In this document: one piece after another, positions 22,801 to 34,325 of the stretch
Layout of the letters: the number at the start of each line of letters is the position of its first letter
How positions within the stretch are numbered: position 1 is the stretch's first letter
From: Ceratotherium simum simum
Taxonomy: Eukaryota; Chordata; Mammalia; Perissodactyla; Rhinocerotidae
Assembly: GCF_000283155.1 (NCBI RefSeq)
Contig: NW_004454165.1
Location: 41,655,996-41,719,995, forward strand
Length of the DNA stretch: 64,000 nucleotides
Reading direction: 5' to 3'
Made by a program: the position numbers and the translations under genes
Notes under the pieces: model-generated
Database searches by the model: none
What the model was told of the DNA's origin: nothing
What the model saw: only the letters and a program-made list of their open reading frames with translations

Positions 22801-23190
22801 CTGGGTAGTTAGTGTCAGGATTGGACTGAATTACAGTACTCCCAATTGTGTCAGAGAATTGCCGCTAGGACATACTGGGTAAAGATCTGACTGCTCCATG
22901 GCTGGTTGATACCGTGCATTGTTAGCCCAGAGTCATGTGTGTTCTCATATTAAAACAGGGCTTGCCCCAAACGCCCCAGCAGGCCACACCAGGCTTTACC
23001 TTACAGCAGGAAAGCTGCTGAGGGGTGAGTGGAGGGGGTGGTGGCACACGCTTCCTTCCGGACTTCAGTGGCCACGCTCTAGGTTTTTGGGTGCATTTTC
23101 TGGGGAGGTAGAATGAGGACGGATCCAGGGCACATTTAGGGGCACAGTCCTCCCTCCAGGTTGTGACAGGTACACTGGCCTTTGAGCTTT
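19876..23190. other. Unassigned DNA
   Basis: No gene confidently recognised over 3.3 kb. 20560-20700 has weak MIR-like reverse features (TTGTTTCCTCGCCTGGGAAA). 20800-21080 is GC-rich with moderate CpG. 21450-21740 is pyrimidine-rich. 21270-21300 is a small alternating GTGTGCGCACGCGCATG segment. Open frames of 70-130 codons overlap on both strands and are not coding-like. Confidence 0.3.
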
Positions 23191-24477
23191 ATTGGAACCT
23201 CTTCCCAAGTGCCACCTGAGAAGACGTGGAGCCCGTAATGCCCATCATTGGAGCAACATCGCTAGACCAAATTCAGAGGATTCTTGTGAAGATCCAGAAG
23301 ATTTCAAATGGAAATTCCCTAAACGAGGTAATTTATACTCCGGGTTGAGCCTGGCTCATCTTCTTACTGGTATACATATGGAAATAGAGGCTAAAGTGGC
23401 TCATACCCATCAGGATCCTAATTTTTGGATGTGTATTTATGGTAAGAGCTTGTGGGCCAACTACCTGAGGCCAGATCTCTGTCTTTTGATAATCGGAGGA
23501 GGGAAAAACAGAGGAGACTAGGGAAGGGGCAAGTAAGCAATAAATCAGAGACTTGAAGCATCTAGATCATAATTTTGAAAGATAAAGTGGAATAAGGTGA
23601 AAGCCGGACAATGAATAACAAACTGCAAGTGATTTTGTCCTGGTGTAACGTTTAGATTTTCTTCTTGAGCAGTGGGTGAGTGACAATTTAATGACACTTT
23701 CACCTGCTTCTTACATGTCCAGTGACTGTGGAATGTCTCCTGCGAAACCATCACGCTCACAGAAACTGTCTTCCCAAGGTGGCGTGGAGACTCAGAGGAG
23801 GTGGTGAGATTTGTCATGTCAGGTTCCAGTAATGGTGTTGATGCATGTCACTGGTTGTCAGCGAGGAGGTTGGGGCGACTCAGGGGGTGGGTTCCCGGGG
23901 ACTTGTCTTGCTCGTGGTAATATGGTTATTCCATTTCCTTAGGCTCCTTCCTTATAATCTGCTGCAGAGGTTTGATTTTCAGGGTACTCAACTTTGCTTG
24001 AAGGGATGAAACATAGGAACGAGAACTAGTAGGACATTCTGAACCTCTCGAAGATCTGACTTGAATTTCTGGGACCAAAATTATATGGTTATTGACTTCA
24101 AATAGTTCAAGACCTGCTTTCAGGATAAGGCATTTTCTTGTTGATCAGTGCTTCAGTTTCTTTACTTCTAAATTCTAGAAGTCGGGCAAAAGTTTTCAAT
24201 TGACTGGGGGTGTATATGTGTATGGATGATGAGGTGGGAGGAAGAACACCAACTCCCTGTAACTGAAAGAAATTCTAAATTGTTTGGAAATGTGAGTGGG
24301 ACCTCATAATTTTAAAGATCTCTCTTTATCTTTTTTTTTAGGTAAACAAACTCATAATATTTGAATTCTTGTTCGTCTTCCCTAATTACATTAATTCTTA
24401 GTATTTGGCCTCAGTCAACACAGGATGTGACACTCACGATTTTATCTTTCTTAGGTCTCCAGCTGGTCTATATGTCT
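23191..24477. other. Unassigned DNA with an unrecognised 109-codon open frame
   Basis: The plus-strand frame 23192-23521 encodes 109 aa with an acidic patch (NSEDSCEDPEDFKWKFPKRG, about residues 26-45) and ends in GGGKNRGD. I do not recognise it, and no splice pattern or neighbour supports it. The rest is AT-rich single-copy-looking sequence. Confidence 0.25.
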
Positions 24478-24625
24478 AAAGGCACTCCATTCTAATCCCT
24501 TCACTGAGCACCTGTTGTGTGCCAGGCTCTGCAAATCCAAAGACCAATGAGAGAGGCTTCTGGTCTTCGAGGAGCTCACAGTTTAACAAAGAGGCTGAGC
24601 AAATTGGTAGAAAAGCAGTTTCCCA
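24478..24625 (-). mobile_element. L2 LINE 3' fragment, minus strand
   Basis: CACTGAGCACCTGTTGTGTG, CCAGGCTCTGCAAATCC and CTTCGAGGAGCTCACAGTTT are the reverse of the L2 3' end (TGAGCTC...GGCACA...GGTGCTCA). Confidence 0.8.
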
Positions 24626-25009
24626 GGGCCCTATAATAACGGGGACCTTGGACCTTCTACTTCTCATAAACTCCCAGGTGATTGAGATGTCAGGGGTCCC
24701 AGGCCCACTTTGCGGGGTGAGCCCACTGCAGGGTTCCTACTGACTCCTGCAGTCTTGTCTCCCGGCTCCCTGCTCTGGCTGACCGACTCGCTGACCTGGG
24801 GAACTGCCGCTCCTTCACATCAGCCTGGAGTGTCACCTTTCCTCCAAATGCAAGCCTGGCATTCCCTGAGGTATGGCTCACACCTCTCTGTAACTCTCCA
24901 ATCAGCTCTGTCCTGCTCCCAAGGACGCCAGTTAGTAAACAAGTAGTTCAACTAGTGTTTCTTGGTTGATTGACACTGCCACATCTCCGTTCCACTTTTT
25001 GCTTTTCTG
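24626..25009. other. Unassigned DNA
   Basis: No recognised repeat or gene. Confidence 0.4.
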
Positions 25010-25400
25010 AGTCAGCTCAGGCTGCCATAGCAAAATACCGTAGACTGGTGGCTTAAATAACAGACATTTATTTCTTACAGTTCTGGAGGCTGGAAGTCCA
25101 AGATCCAGGTGCCAGCAGGGTTGGTGTCTAGTGAGGGCTCTCTTCTTGGCTTGCAGACTGCCGTCTTCTCGCTGTGCCCTCACATGGCCTTTCCTTGGTG
25201 CGTTCACGCAGAGAGAACAAGAGCTCTCTTCTCCTCTCCTCTTCTTATAGGACCACCAATCCTATGAGATCAGGGTCCTGCCCTTATGACCTCGTTGAAC
25301 CTTCATCAGCTCCTAAAGGACCTGTCCCCAAAGAGAGTCACACTGGGGGTTGGGGCTTCAGCATGTGCATTTTGGGGGGACACAGTTCAGTCCGTAGCAG
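25010..25400 (-). mobile_element. MaLR-type solitary LTR (MLT1-like), minus strand
   Basis: Plus-strand landmarks: GGCTGCCATAGCAAAATACC (25030), GACTGGTGGCTTAAATAACA (25053), ACAGTTCTGGAGGCTGGAAG (25078), CAAGATCCAGGTGCCAGCAG (25099), TGCCCTCACATGGCC (25176) and TTGGGGCTTCAGCATGTGCA (25352). This is the reverse complement of an MLT1-class LTR. The AATAAA-type signal and both ends are fairly intact. No internal coding region. Confidence 0.85.
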
Positions 25401-25448
25401 CTTTCTGAACACAAGAGCAAATGGCCTTAAGTCAAAAAAAAAAAAATA

Positions 25449-26095
25449 AAGTTGATCCTCATTATTCATGGATTCTGTATCTCCAAATTCGCCTGCTTGC
25501 TAAAATTTATTTGTAAGCCCTGATCGACACCTGTCAAGCTCCCCAGGTCCCTCCTGGACACGTGCAGTGTGGTGTAACTTTGAAGTCGACCATCTCGAGT
25601 TTCCCAGTGAGGTGGAACAAGACAACACCTCCCCTTCTTGTTTCAGTTCTGGCACCATAAACACACGCCCTTTTCACAGTCTTAGTGCCATATTTTTCAA
25701 ATTTTTGTGCTTTTTTGGGGTGATTTTGTTGTTTAAAATGGCCCCCAAGCTTAGTGCTCAAGTGTTGTCTGGTGTTCCTAAGGATAAGAAGGCTGTGATG
25801 TACCTTACAGAGAAAATACGTGTGTTAGATCAGCTTCATTTAGGCCTGAGTTATGTGCTGTTGGCCGTGAGTTCAACTTAATGAATCAACAGTATAAATT
25901 AAAGTGCCTTTAAACAGAAACACACACAGAACAAGGTTATGAATTGATTCGTCAATGAACATGGTGTGACCAGAGGCTTGTGGGAACCTAACCCTGTATT
26001 TCCCTGCGGGGCCATGGTCAGTGTTTGCTAATTCAGTGTTCACGGTGACTTTATAGAACTTAACTGCCATGGACATTTGACTGTAGAATTGACTG
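25449..26095 (+). mobile_element. Tigger-like (TcMar) non-autonomous DNA transposon
   Basis: Left end AAGTTGATCCTCATTATTC and right end ...AGAATTGACTG are imperfect terminal inverted repeats, flanked by TA on both sides (25447-25448 and 26096-26097). The interior carries a remnant of a pogo/CENP-B-like DNA-binding segment: 25738-25881 reads APKLSAQVLSG, then YLTEKIRVLDQL. A paralogous copy with the same order of motifs lies at 42550-43670. The catalytic DDE domain is absent. Confidence 0.8.
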
Positions 26096-27800
26096 TATAT
26101 TCTTAATGGACAGGCTGCCCGTGCAGAACGCCAGGAAACCCTAAGAAAGGTGCAACGTGCATTAGTTATCTGCTTATTCTTGTCAACCCAATGCTGAACA
26201 CTTCAATATCTGCAAGCGCATGAATGCTTGGTGGAAGCCTGGCTTTTTAAATGTTGGCTTTGACGTTGTCAAACATACAGCGCTAGCAGTTACCAAATAG
26301 TGGCCATTCTGGAGCAACGACGGAGGGGAGTCCTTGAAAACAACTTCTTACAACCGGAAATCTTCCAGTTTCCTCCCAGACAGTGAAGTTGAGATCACCG
26401 GACCGACAGAGAAGTGAGGAGGCACCAGCATTTGACATCTGAATTCAAATCCTTTAAAAAATGGAATGGTCGATTGGGGTGGTTTTACCTGTCTTTGATT
26501 TGTTGGTTTTTAAGTATAAATGTTGCTTTCCCAATAAAACATAGAAGATTGCACGTTCTTCACTTATAAATTCCAATTGTGCCATATAGATGAGCAAATA
26601 GAGGAACTGGCCCATGGGCTAATAAATAGATTTTTAAAGGGCATCCTTTCGGTTTTGGTTAGCTGATAGGGTCCGATCTTGCCTGGGGTATCCACGTGAA
26701 CAGGCCGTGGGCTGGGGCACCTGAACGCCAAGTTATTACAATGTAGACTCTATTTGCATAATATCAAGTGCAGGTTTCTTTGGCAACCCTGCTAGCTTAG
26801 CCATTATTGCTCAAATTTTAATGAAAAGAGAAGTCCCGTGCATGTGGAGACAGCCATTTTAGCGACAACTACCTGTATCATTTAAACATTTACCCCCAGA
26901 CTGCTCTTGTGAGCAGTTGAGTCCTTGCAAACTTATCACTTCCTTGGGCAATGAAAACAAACAAGCCGACAGACACGTGCCCTCCAGGGCACCCCCAGGA
27001 TCCGCAGTCCAGGTGCGAAGCAAGGGGGTCCAGCATCTGGGACTCTGGGCCATTGTTTGCAGCTGCGGATTTTTCCCACTTTAAATTGTGAAGATGGAAA
27101 AATATTCCAGTGTGGGGGGAAATTCTCCTCCGAGAGCCTAGGTCAAGCCTGGCCCCACACACCACTAGAGAGTTAAGCCCCAATTATGGACACCCTGACT
27201 GCCCTCGGCTCTGGCCAGACGAGCATGTGAGGCGATAATGCTGCCTGAACTTTGTCCCTGGGTGTGTGTTTTTGGAACGTGCCAGGGTGACATTCAGCCT
27301 CTACATTCATTTTTATGATAATTCCGAGTAAATTGTGGTGCAATAAACTCTTCAAGCCTGTCTTTCTTGTGAAAGCCGTGAATCAATCAGCTGTGGGCTT
27401 TTTTGGGGGCTTTTCAATGTATAGTGATCATTTAGATTTGACGTGCATTGTGAGACCTTAGCTTGCCTCCTCTCTCTGGTCTGTCATTAATTCCAGCCTT
27501 TGCTATTCTGAAGTACAGTGAAGGATGGCTGAGAAATCATTGCCCTCTTCAGCTCTGTTATTGCACAAAATAGCAGCGCAATAATTTTTTGTCAATGTTT
27601 TACTCTAAAAGCTTTCTACGTCAGTTTTGAAAAGGAAGCAATAAAGCCCATTCAATGGTATGAATAAAAATCCTTTGAGGGTTAGGAGCAGAGCTTCTTT
27701 TCTTCAGCTGGTAATCAAATTGGAGCTAAAATGAAATTGAGTTTTCTTATGAAAATAGCCTTTGTTGCTGGGAAGGCTGGTAATTCATAAACAATAACCT
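26096..27800. promoter_or_regulatory. Repeat-free, AT-leaning DNA (possible conserved non-coding)
   Basis: No recognised repeats in about 1.7 kb after the Tigger element. 26440-26660, 26740-26840 and 27360-27800 are AT-rich, complex and carry many ATTA/TAAT and ATTTGCAT-like words, for example TATTTGCATAATATC at 26750-26764, which contains an octamer-like ATTTGCAT. No coding frame is supported. Confidence 0.3.
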
Positions 27801-28820
27801 GCTCTTTTGTGTGGATAATAATATATTCATGTTCTTTCAATAGGGTAAAAGCCAGACCTAGTGCATTATGGTACAGTAAAGACAGCAGAAGGAGCTGGCT
27901 GGCGCGATCTCGAGGAAGAAATGCAGCGGTCGCTGGCTTCGGCTTTCAGCATCCCTCCGAAACGGTTCTTTGCTTGATTTGTGCAGTTTTCCTTGTTGAT
28001 TTGTTGCTGCCATACAGTATTTGCTTAACTGTGGACAGTCTCAAGCTGTGCTCATCACTGCCGCGGCTGCCGGGGACCCAGCCTGCTGCCACAGGACGGT
28101 CGGAATTCTCAGGAGCAAGGTCTCCGCGCCACGAGGACCCGAGAGTCCCAGAGCCCTGACCCGACGGGCAGCTGGACGCGGGGCCAGGAAGGTAGGCTGC
28201 TGAGTTCCCCCTGCAGGAGGAGGGGCGTCCTTGGGCAACATGGGGGAGAGGGGCGAAGTGTTGGGGGCACAACTTGCTGTGCCTTTTCTGCTGCATGCTG
28301 GGGTGTGGAGGGGAGAGTGTCCGCTGGTCTGAACTGCAGTGACTTCCAACCAGATCACCGGTGGAGCGTGTGGTCGCTCTGCCATTGGACCGGTGGGATC
28401 CTTTTGAGGGAGCCTGGGGTCATGTCTGCTGGCCACTGGGGCCATGCTTGGGGCCCCCATGGTAGCTGGGTGCAGGGCACTCTGTGACCTGCAGGCAGAA
28501 TAACTGTTTCTTCTGGTGAATCTGTGTTTGCTGAACTCAGCCTGGATGCTCCCCGGGCAGGAGTAACATGCCCTTGGGGTTCAGGTGGGGCTGGAATTGC
28601 CCCCTATGGCGGGCAACTGCGACTTTTGTTCTCTCTTGCAAGTTGGTGAAAAGTTATGCTCTGGTGATTGCAAAAATGTATGCCAGCCTCACCTTTAAGT
28701 TGGGTTGTAAAAGTAGTTGCCGGGTTCCTGGACCCAGCTCTAGGGGCTGGGGCCAGTCAGGGGAAGGGGACGTTTCTCTGAGGTCATTTTCTGATACCGT
28801 TTAACACAGAGCTGGAAGAA
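27801..28820. other. Unassigned DNA
   Basis: No repeats recognised. A GC-rich block at 28050-28195 sits downstream of a pyrimidine-rich CTGCCATACAG (28006-28016) and ends at CCAGGAAG followed by GTAGGC (28191-28196). This could resemble an acceptor and donor, but no protein or expression evidence supports an exon. Confidence 0.25.
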
Positions 28821-31600
28821 TAATGCAGTGTTAACTCGTCTGTTGGGGTTCCCTCTGGTAGAATGTTCTAGCTGTTTGTTTGGGGATCATTTTTGGTTGC
28901 CTTTTAAGTTCCATTTTCTTGGCTCTGAATGTTGTTCAATGGACAAACGGAAAAAGAAAGAAAGGAGAAATCTTTTGAATGCTGAGCAATGTGCAGGATG
29001 GCATGGGAGTGTTAGCGCTGGTCAGACTAATGTTATTCTCGCTGGATTTTGGTGGTTTGGCGGACGACGGCCCTTTACGTCCCTGGTTGCTTCACTCTGG
29101 GTTCCCTTTCCGTGAGGGTGGTCTGGAATGGTGGACATTTTTGTGGCTTAGCCTAAGGGCTCTGCAAATTCCACCCTTGGTTCAGAACTGAAGAAACTGA
29201 AATGAATCCATGGTGTGCAGTTTAAACTACAAACTTGGACAGTTCCGGAGAAGCTGAATCCATAAACAGCGAGCAGAACCCATGGAAACAAACAGAAAAC
29301 AGGAAATGAGAGAATGGCAGGAGTGTCTATTTGCGCTCAGACATGGCAGGGACGTGTTATAGCGAGGGTTAATGCTGGCTAACAGGTATTTTTGTGTTAT
29401 TTTGGTATTTTAACAATGAAATTGCCTGCTTAACAAAAGGAACTTTTAGAGGCACAGTGGAAGCTGACAGTTGTGGTAATATATGTCATTATCCAATTAG
29501 TTTACACCAGTGTATGTTTTTATGCCTTACTTAACGTACTCTATGTATTCTTGACTCGAACAAATATTACTTTCATTGAAGTCTTTCAAAATGAGAATTC
29601 TAATTGTATGTATTTTACTCTGCTGTAGCTGGTCTTCTGTGCTTTTCAAGATCATGAGTACCTTAATAAATTCTGATTTTCAAATCTATTTTACGTTCAT
29701 TTTGGGGAAAAAAAAAAAGCCAGGATTCTTTTGGCTTTCATTATATACTTTGTCAGGAAACCCCTGGCAAATTCCTTCTTACTTTCTCCCACTGACAGAG
29801 CTGCATTGCATGGTGGCTTTATCCTTATGCTAAAGTTGAATGATGTGAAAGAAAAGATTACTAATTGTCAGAGAATTAGCTTTCAACTTCATGTAAAGGA
29901 AACTATAAAGACAAGTTCATGGAGTGTTTTCACTGTGGGAGAAATGACGAAGAAATAGACTTTATTTATTGTGAAAACCATGGACAGGTATCACAGCACA
30001 TTTTCAACCTGAAAATTATAATTTTCTTCATTTTAACTGTTTGGTGGTCTGATGAAAAGTTCTCCTTTTGATAATTCCTGTTTCGATGCGCAGTGGCTTT
30101 GCTTCTTTTCACCTGAGACGTGTGGTAAAGATGGAGGAGGAGTACGGGTTTCTGGGGGTGGTTATGGGGACTCAACAGTCCCAGGAGGGGAGCCCCGTTG
30201 GTGGACAGGTGTTTGGAAAGTAGAACATCGGTTCTTGGGATTCTGGTCTTGTGCTGGTTTTTCTCTCCAGTTATTTGAAAAAGAGAAAAGCGAGTTATAC
30301 CTCTTGTGCCCTGCTTTGGATGGCCAAGTGCATTTTTTCCTGCTTTCCACGCTCAGGAGCGAAGTGGTGTCTTGGCATAAGCTGTTTCAGGCGACAGCTT
30401 CCACACGCACTGCTGGGCACAGCACAGCCCCTCCATCAGCCCCAGAGCACGAGATGGCAGCATTTAGGAGCATGGTGGACATTGCACCCAAGCAGGCCTT
30501 TGACTGGAATCCAAGACTGGGTGTCACCATGGAAGGCAAGTCTTCCTCCAGAGGAGAGGGACACATAGTGTTGTCTATGGTATTTCCAACGAAAGAGAGA
30601 ACATAAAGCCGCCCTCTCCCATCTCCACTGACCACTGAGGTCGCTCCCCACTCCTGGCCATGCCCTGCACCCACACTCCCACCCTTACTCTGGTCTCAGC
30701 CTTGGGTTGGCAATGAGGACAGACTCTCTCCTCCCTACTTGGGCCCCCCGGGCAGCGTTACACCTCAGAGAGGAGCGTCCCTCTGCTGGAAGAGGAGCAC
30801 TTGTTTTCTTTCTGAAAGACTCAGGTCTTCCAGGGCGGAAGGGTGAGGGAAGCGAGTGGAAATAGTGGCTCAGGGACACGAGAGGGGTTGGGGGGGAGGG
30901 GCAGACACACTGACAAGGCAGGACCTCAGTCTAGAGCTTTCTCAGGTGAGGCCCAGAAACACGTCTCGATAACTCCTCCAACTGCTGGTTGGGGTCCCTG
31001 CTCTAGAGTCTGCCGACTCCTCCAGAACCTCCCCAGCTCACGCATCACAACAGTACTGCATTCGTCTCGCCTTGCACGGTGGCACCAAGTCTTTGGTCTC
31101 CAGCCTGGAGGCCCATTAGGGCGGAGCGTCCACCACTGCCTCTGCGCTCCTGTCTCGTGCTCTGGGGCTGCCTGCTGCTGAGACCAGTGTGGGCAGTAGC
31201 AGCTCCTTTGGTTTCCTGGGGGAGAGGGAGGCTGACCCCCACCATGGCGAGCTTAGCCAGGAGCCCTTCCATGGCACTCAGGCAGTTGCCCACCTGGGAC
31301 TGTCCTCCCATCGCACTATGCAGCGACCTAGATCAGCACCGAGGGATTTGAGTAAGTGCTTCCCCTGGTGTGTGAGACCCTCCTGTCTGCATCAGATCGG
31401 GGGGTTTCTGACAGATGTGAGACTGACTGACTTGGTTTCCTCTGATGGTTTTTTTTAACTCTAAAATTGACTGTCAAGTGGAGGAGGGGGAATAAAGAAG
31501 AAGGGGTAAAAATCCATGCAGGGAGGCAGTGACACGCTCCGCCGTGACTTGTCTCATCTTCCTCACGTGGCCTCACACCAGGTGAACCCATCCTTCAAAT
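28821..31600. other. Unassigned, repeat-poor DNA
   Basis: 28821-30060 is AT-leaning and repeat-free. 29460-29560 contains TGTCATTATCCAATTAGTTT. 30052-30606 is open on the plus strand for 184 codons without a recognisable domain and with opposing open frames, so I do not call it. 30600-31480 is GC-richer and unassigned. Confidence 0.3.
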
Positions 31601-33110
31601 TAGAAGGCTAAAAACGTGAATTTACGCCACAGTGGATGTAAATGAAGTCAAAGGACTTTTCACTATTTATTTTTACAGAACCTCTATCCTCCCATTCACA
31701 TCACTTAACCCTGTTAATCCTGACCACCAAGTGATTTGTGGTTACCTTGGCTGGACTAGGTTTTCTACAAGGCAAGGAAATATATTAAGTACATAACAGG
31801 GATGTTTGAATGCATATTTTTTTACGTTTTAGGGAATCAGAAGGTAGATTAAAACTAACAACTTTTGACCATTAGAAAAAGGTTAGCTATAAAGATTGGG
31901 TACAAAATAGAGTTTTTTTAACACTCACAGCCAATGTCAACAATTTCAAAGGACGTTATGCAGATGATTATCTGTCAAAAATTGCACCACAGTCTTTCTG
32001 TTTCTCTTCCTGCTTTAATCTGCACTAGTTGACCTTCTCTTTTCTGAAATTTTGGGGGCTTAGGTTAAACGGTTTTCTATTGCTTTATGCAAATCACATT
32101 TCTGAAGTTCAGAGATCTGGTACAAAGCCTGTCACAACTTTGAAGACTTCCTTTTGCCGGTGCGATTGAAAATTAAGAGCTTATTTACAGATGGCTGCTG
32201 CTTGTATACTGCCGACACGAAAGATTTGCAAGTCTCCCTTTACGTTGTGCTCTCATCCCAAGCACAGTTTTCATAAACCTCATGGCTGAATCTTCCTCCA
32301 GCCATTCCCGAAAAACTACAGGTTCCTGAAAGACAAACCTGAAAATATGCAATTATACATTTTACCCGTTTTAGTTTGGTGTTAGTGTACATAAGAATGC
32401 CACCTATCAGGTGTCTGGGGTGCGTTATGTCAAAAAGTGAAAAATGATTCCAGAATTCTTTGGAAGGTGTTGGATACATTCTCAAAATGTCATTTCTTTT
32501 CTTTTTGGAAAGTTAAAATAATGTTTTAGGATATAAGTGTGACATCAAAATGCCTGGCCCCTGGGAGAAAGCCTTCAGTTAGTGGGATATTTATCATTCT
32601 AGAAATATCTGGTGTGTATTTCCAACATGGAGAATGTTTATTTCCTGCATCGTGGTTTTGATTGTCATTTAGAATTGTCGTTTAAGGACTTATGAGCTTA
32701 TTCTGGAGACAATGGTTGGAATTATTACTCGAGGTAATTTTCATTCTTTTCTCAGTATTACCTTATATTGCAGGTATCTTTAATTTTAAAGAAAGTGTAT
32801 AATAAAGGTACATTTTATAACCTGGATCATCTATCCAATTGGTTTTACTTAAATAATTTTAGTAGAGTTCCGCTAGAAAACAGTTTTGCTATTATCCTTA
32901 GATTTGAAGCAAAGATTTGAAAACATAGATTTAAAGAAAAAAAATAATGAACTCAGGAAAACCTGACAGTGCCCATGATGAACAACACTGAGCATGAAGT
33001 AAAAATACCGTGCAGTGTGCACTGGCCGCGTGACTCTCTCTTCACCCTGGGTCATTTTCATTCTTTAAATGTGATTTATTACCTTTGCATACGAATATCT
33101 GATTTTTCCT
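31601..33110. other. Unassigned AT-rich, repeat-poor DNA
   Basis: No gene or interspersed repeat recognised. AT-rich throughout (31620-32940), with an A-run near 32934-32944. Confidence 0.35.
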
Positions 33111-34105
33111 TCTTCTGAATTTGTTGATTATTTGGAACTACCCCTCTTTTCCGTTCCTGACACAAGCTACTTCTCTGGGTCTTCTGTCCTGCAGCTGAAA
33201 ATAAAGGAGTTATTTGTGCTGGTTCCTGGGGTCTATCTCAGCTCTTACAGTCTTGTTTTCAAGGAACACACACCCAAGGCACAAACAGCCAAACTCCAAA
33301 GCCTACAGTTGAGTTCTCATCCCTGATATCTGTGGGCCCAGAGCAGGAGCAAAATGGAGGCCCGCATATCATATGTCTCAATATTTCAGTAATCAATAAA
33401 GCTAACAAATGTAGGTTCTGCCTCCTGCCTCAATGAAGTTGCCTTCACGATAACCTGAAGGCCTGATTTGAATGTAGATTTCTCACCTATGGGGACTTGG
33501 CACAGGAACCTGGTAGGTTCAGGCAAACTGGCTACAGAGCCATAGCCAACTGCCCCATTCCTGTGCCTCGAATCTCAGCTACTTTTGTACCCCACAAGCA
33601 GGTGCCTCTTAATCCCTCTTTGGGAAGACAAGTTGGGGAAATGGTCCATGCAGACCCAGGAAGGGGGCTTGTGTCCATCTGCATGGGGAATTCTGAAGTC
33701 CTGGTGCCCCCAGTGTGGTGTGGGGGTTCAATCTGAGTGGGCACGTCCCCTTGGTCACTGTTCAGTGGGATGTGGTTGATGGGGGGTGGTTGAGCAGGAA
33801 CCACCCTCTGTCCCTGGTCTAAAGACAGAGTAATCAGTAATCTCCCTGGTTGTCTAATTCTCCAGAAAATGAGTCCGATTATAGAACCCAGGGGCTGCAT
33901 CTCTCTTAATTTTGTGGTATATTTACTCAACTCTTGGCAAGTACTGGTCTCATTAAAGGTTATTTGTCTTTAAAATGGTATTTGCTTCATTTAGCAAACA
34001 ACTGGACTTTGTTGAACCTTGGCTAGGTGCTGGAATTTAAGCATAACACTGCCCACAGAGGGTGGACGTCCCTTGAGTTGGTAGCATGAAAAGTCGATGG
34101 GAGGG
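33111..34105. other. Unassigned DNA with an unrecognised minus-strand open frame
   Basis: The minus-strand frame 33930-33532 reads 132 aa with Pro/Gln/Thr-rich content. It continues upstream of the methionine without an early stop for some residues. I cannot tie it to a known family. The setting (AATAAAG at 33396, no introns visible) would also fit a decayed retroelement, but this is a guess. Confidence 0.2.
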
Positions 34106-34325
34106 CAGTGGGCATGAGACCCTGGGGTCCACCTGCCTGGGTACATCCCAGCTCTGCTACCTTCACCTCTCTGAGCCTGGCTTTACTCACCTGTGAGACT
34201 GAGAAGATAATGGGATCTACTGCACAAGGCTGTGCTAGGGTTGAAACGAGCTAATACATCTCAAGTGCTTAGAATCACAGCACACGACGAGCTCTCAATA
34301 AACGTTGGCTGTTAATTGCTGTATC
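34106..34325 (-). mobile_element. MIR SINE, minus strand
   Basis: ACATCCCAGCTCTGCTACCT, CACCTCTCTGAGCCTGGCTT, ACCTGTGAGACTGAGAAGAT, CACAAGGCTGTGCTAGGGTT and CTCTCAATAAACGTTGGCTG follow, in order, the reverse complement of a nearly complete MIR. Confidence 0.9.
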
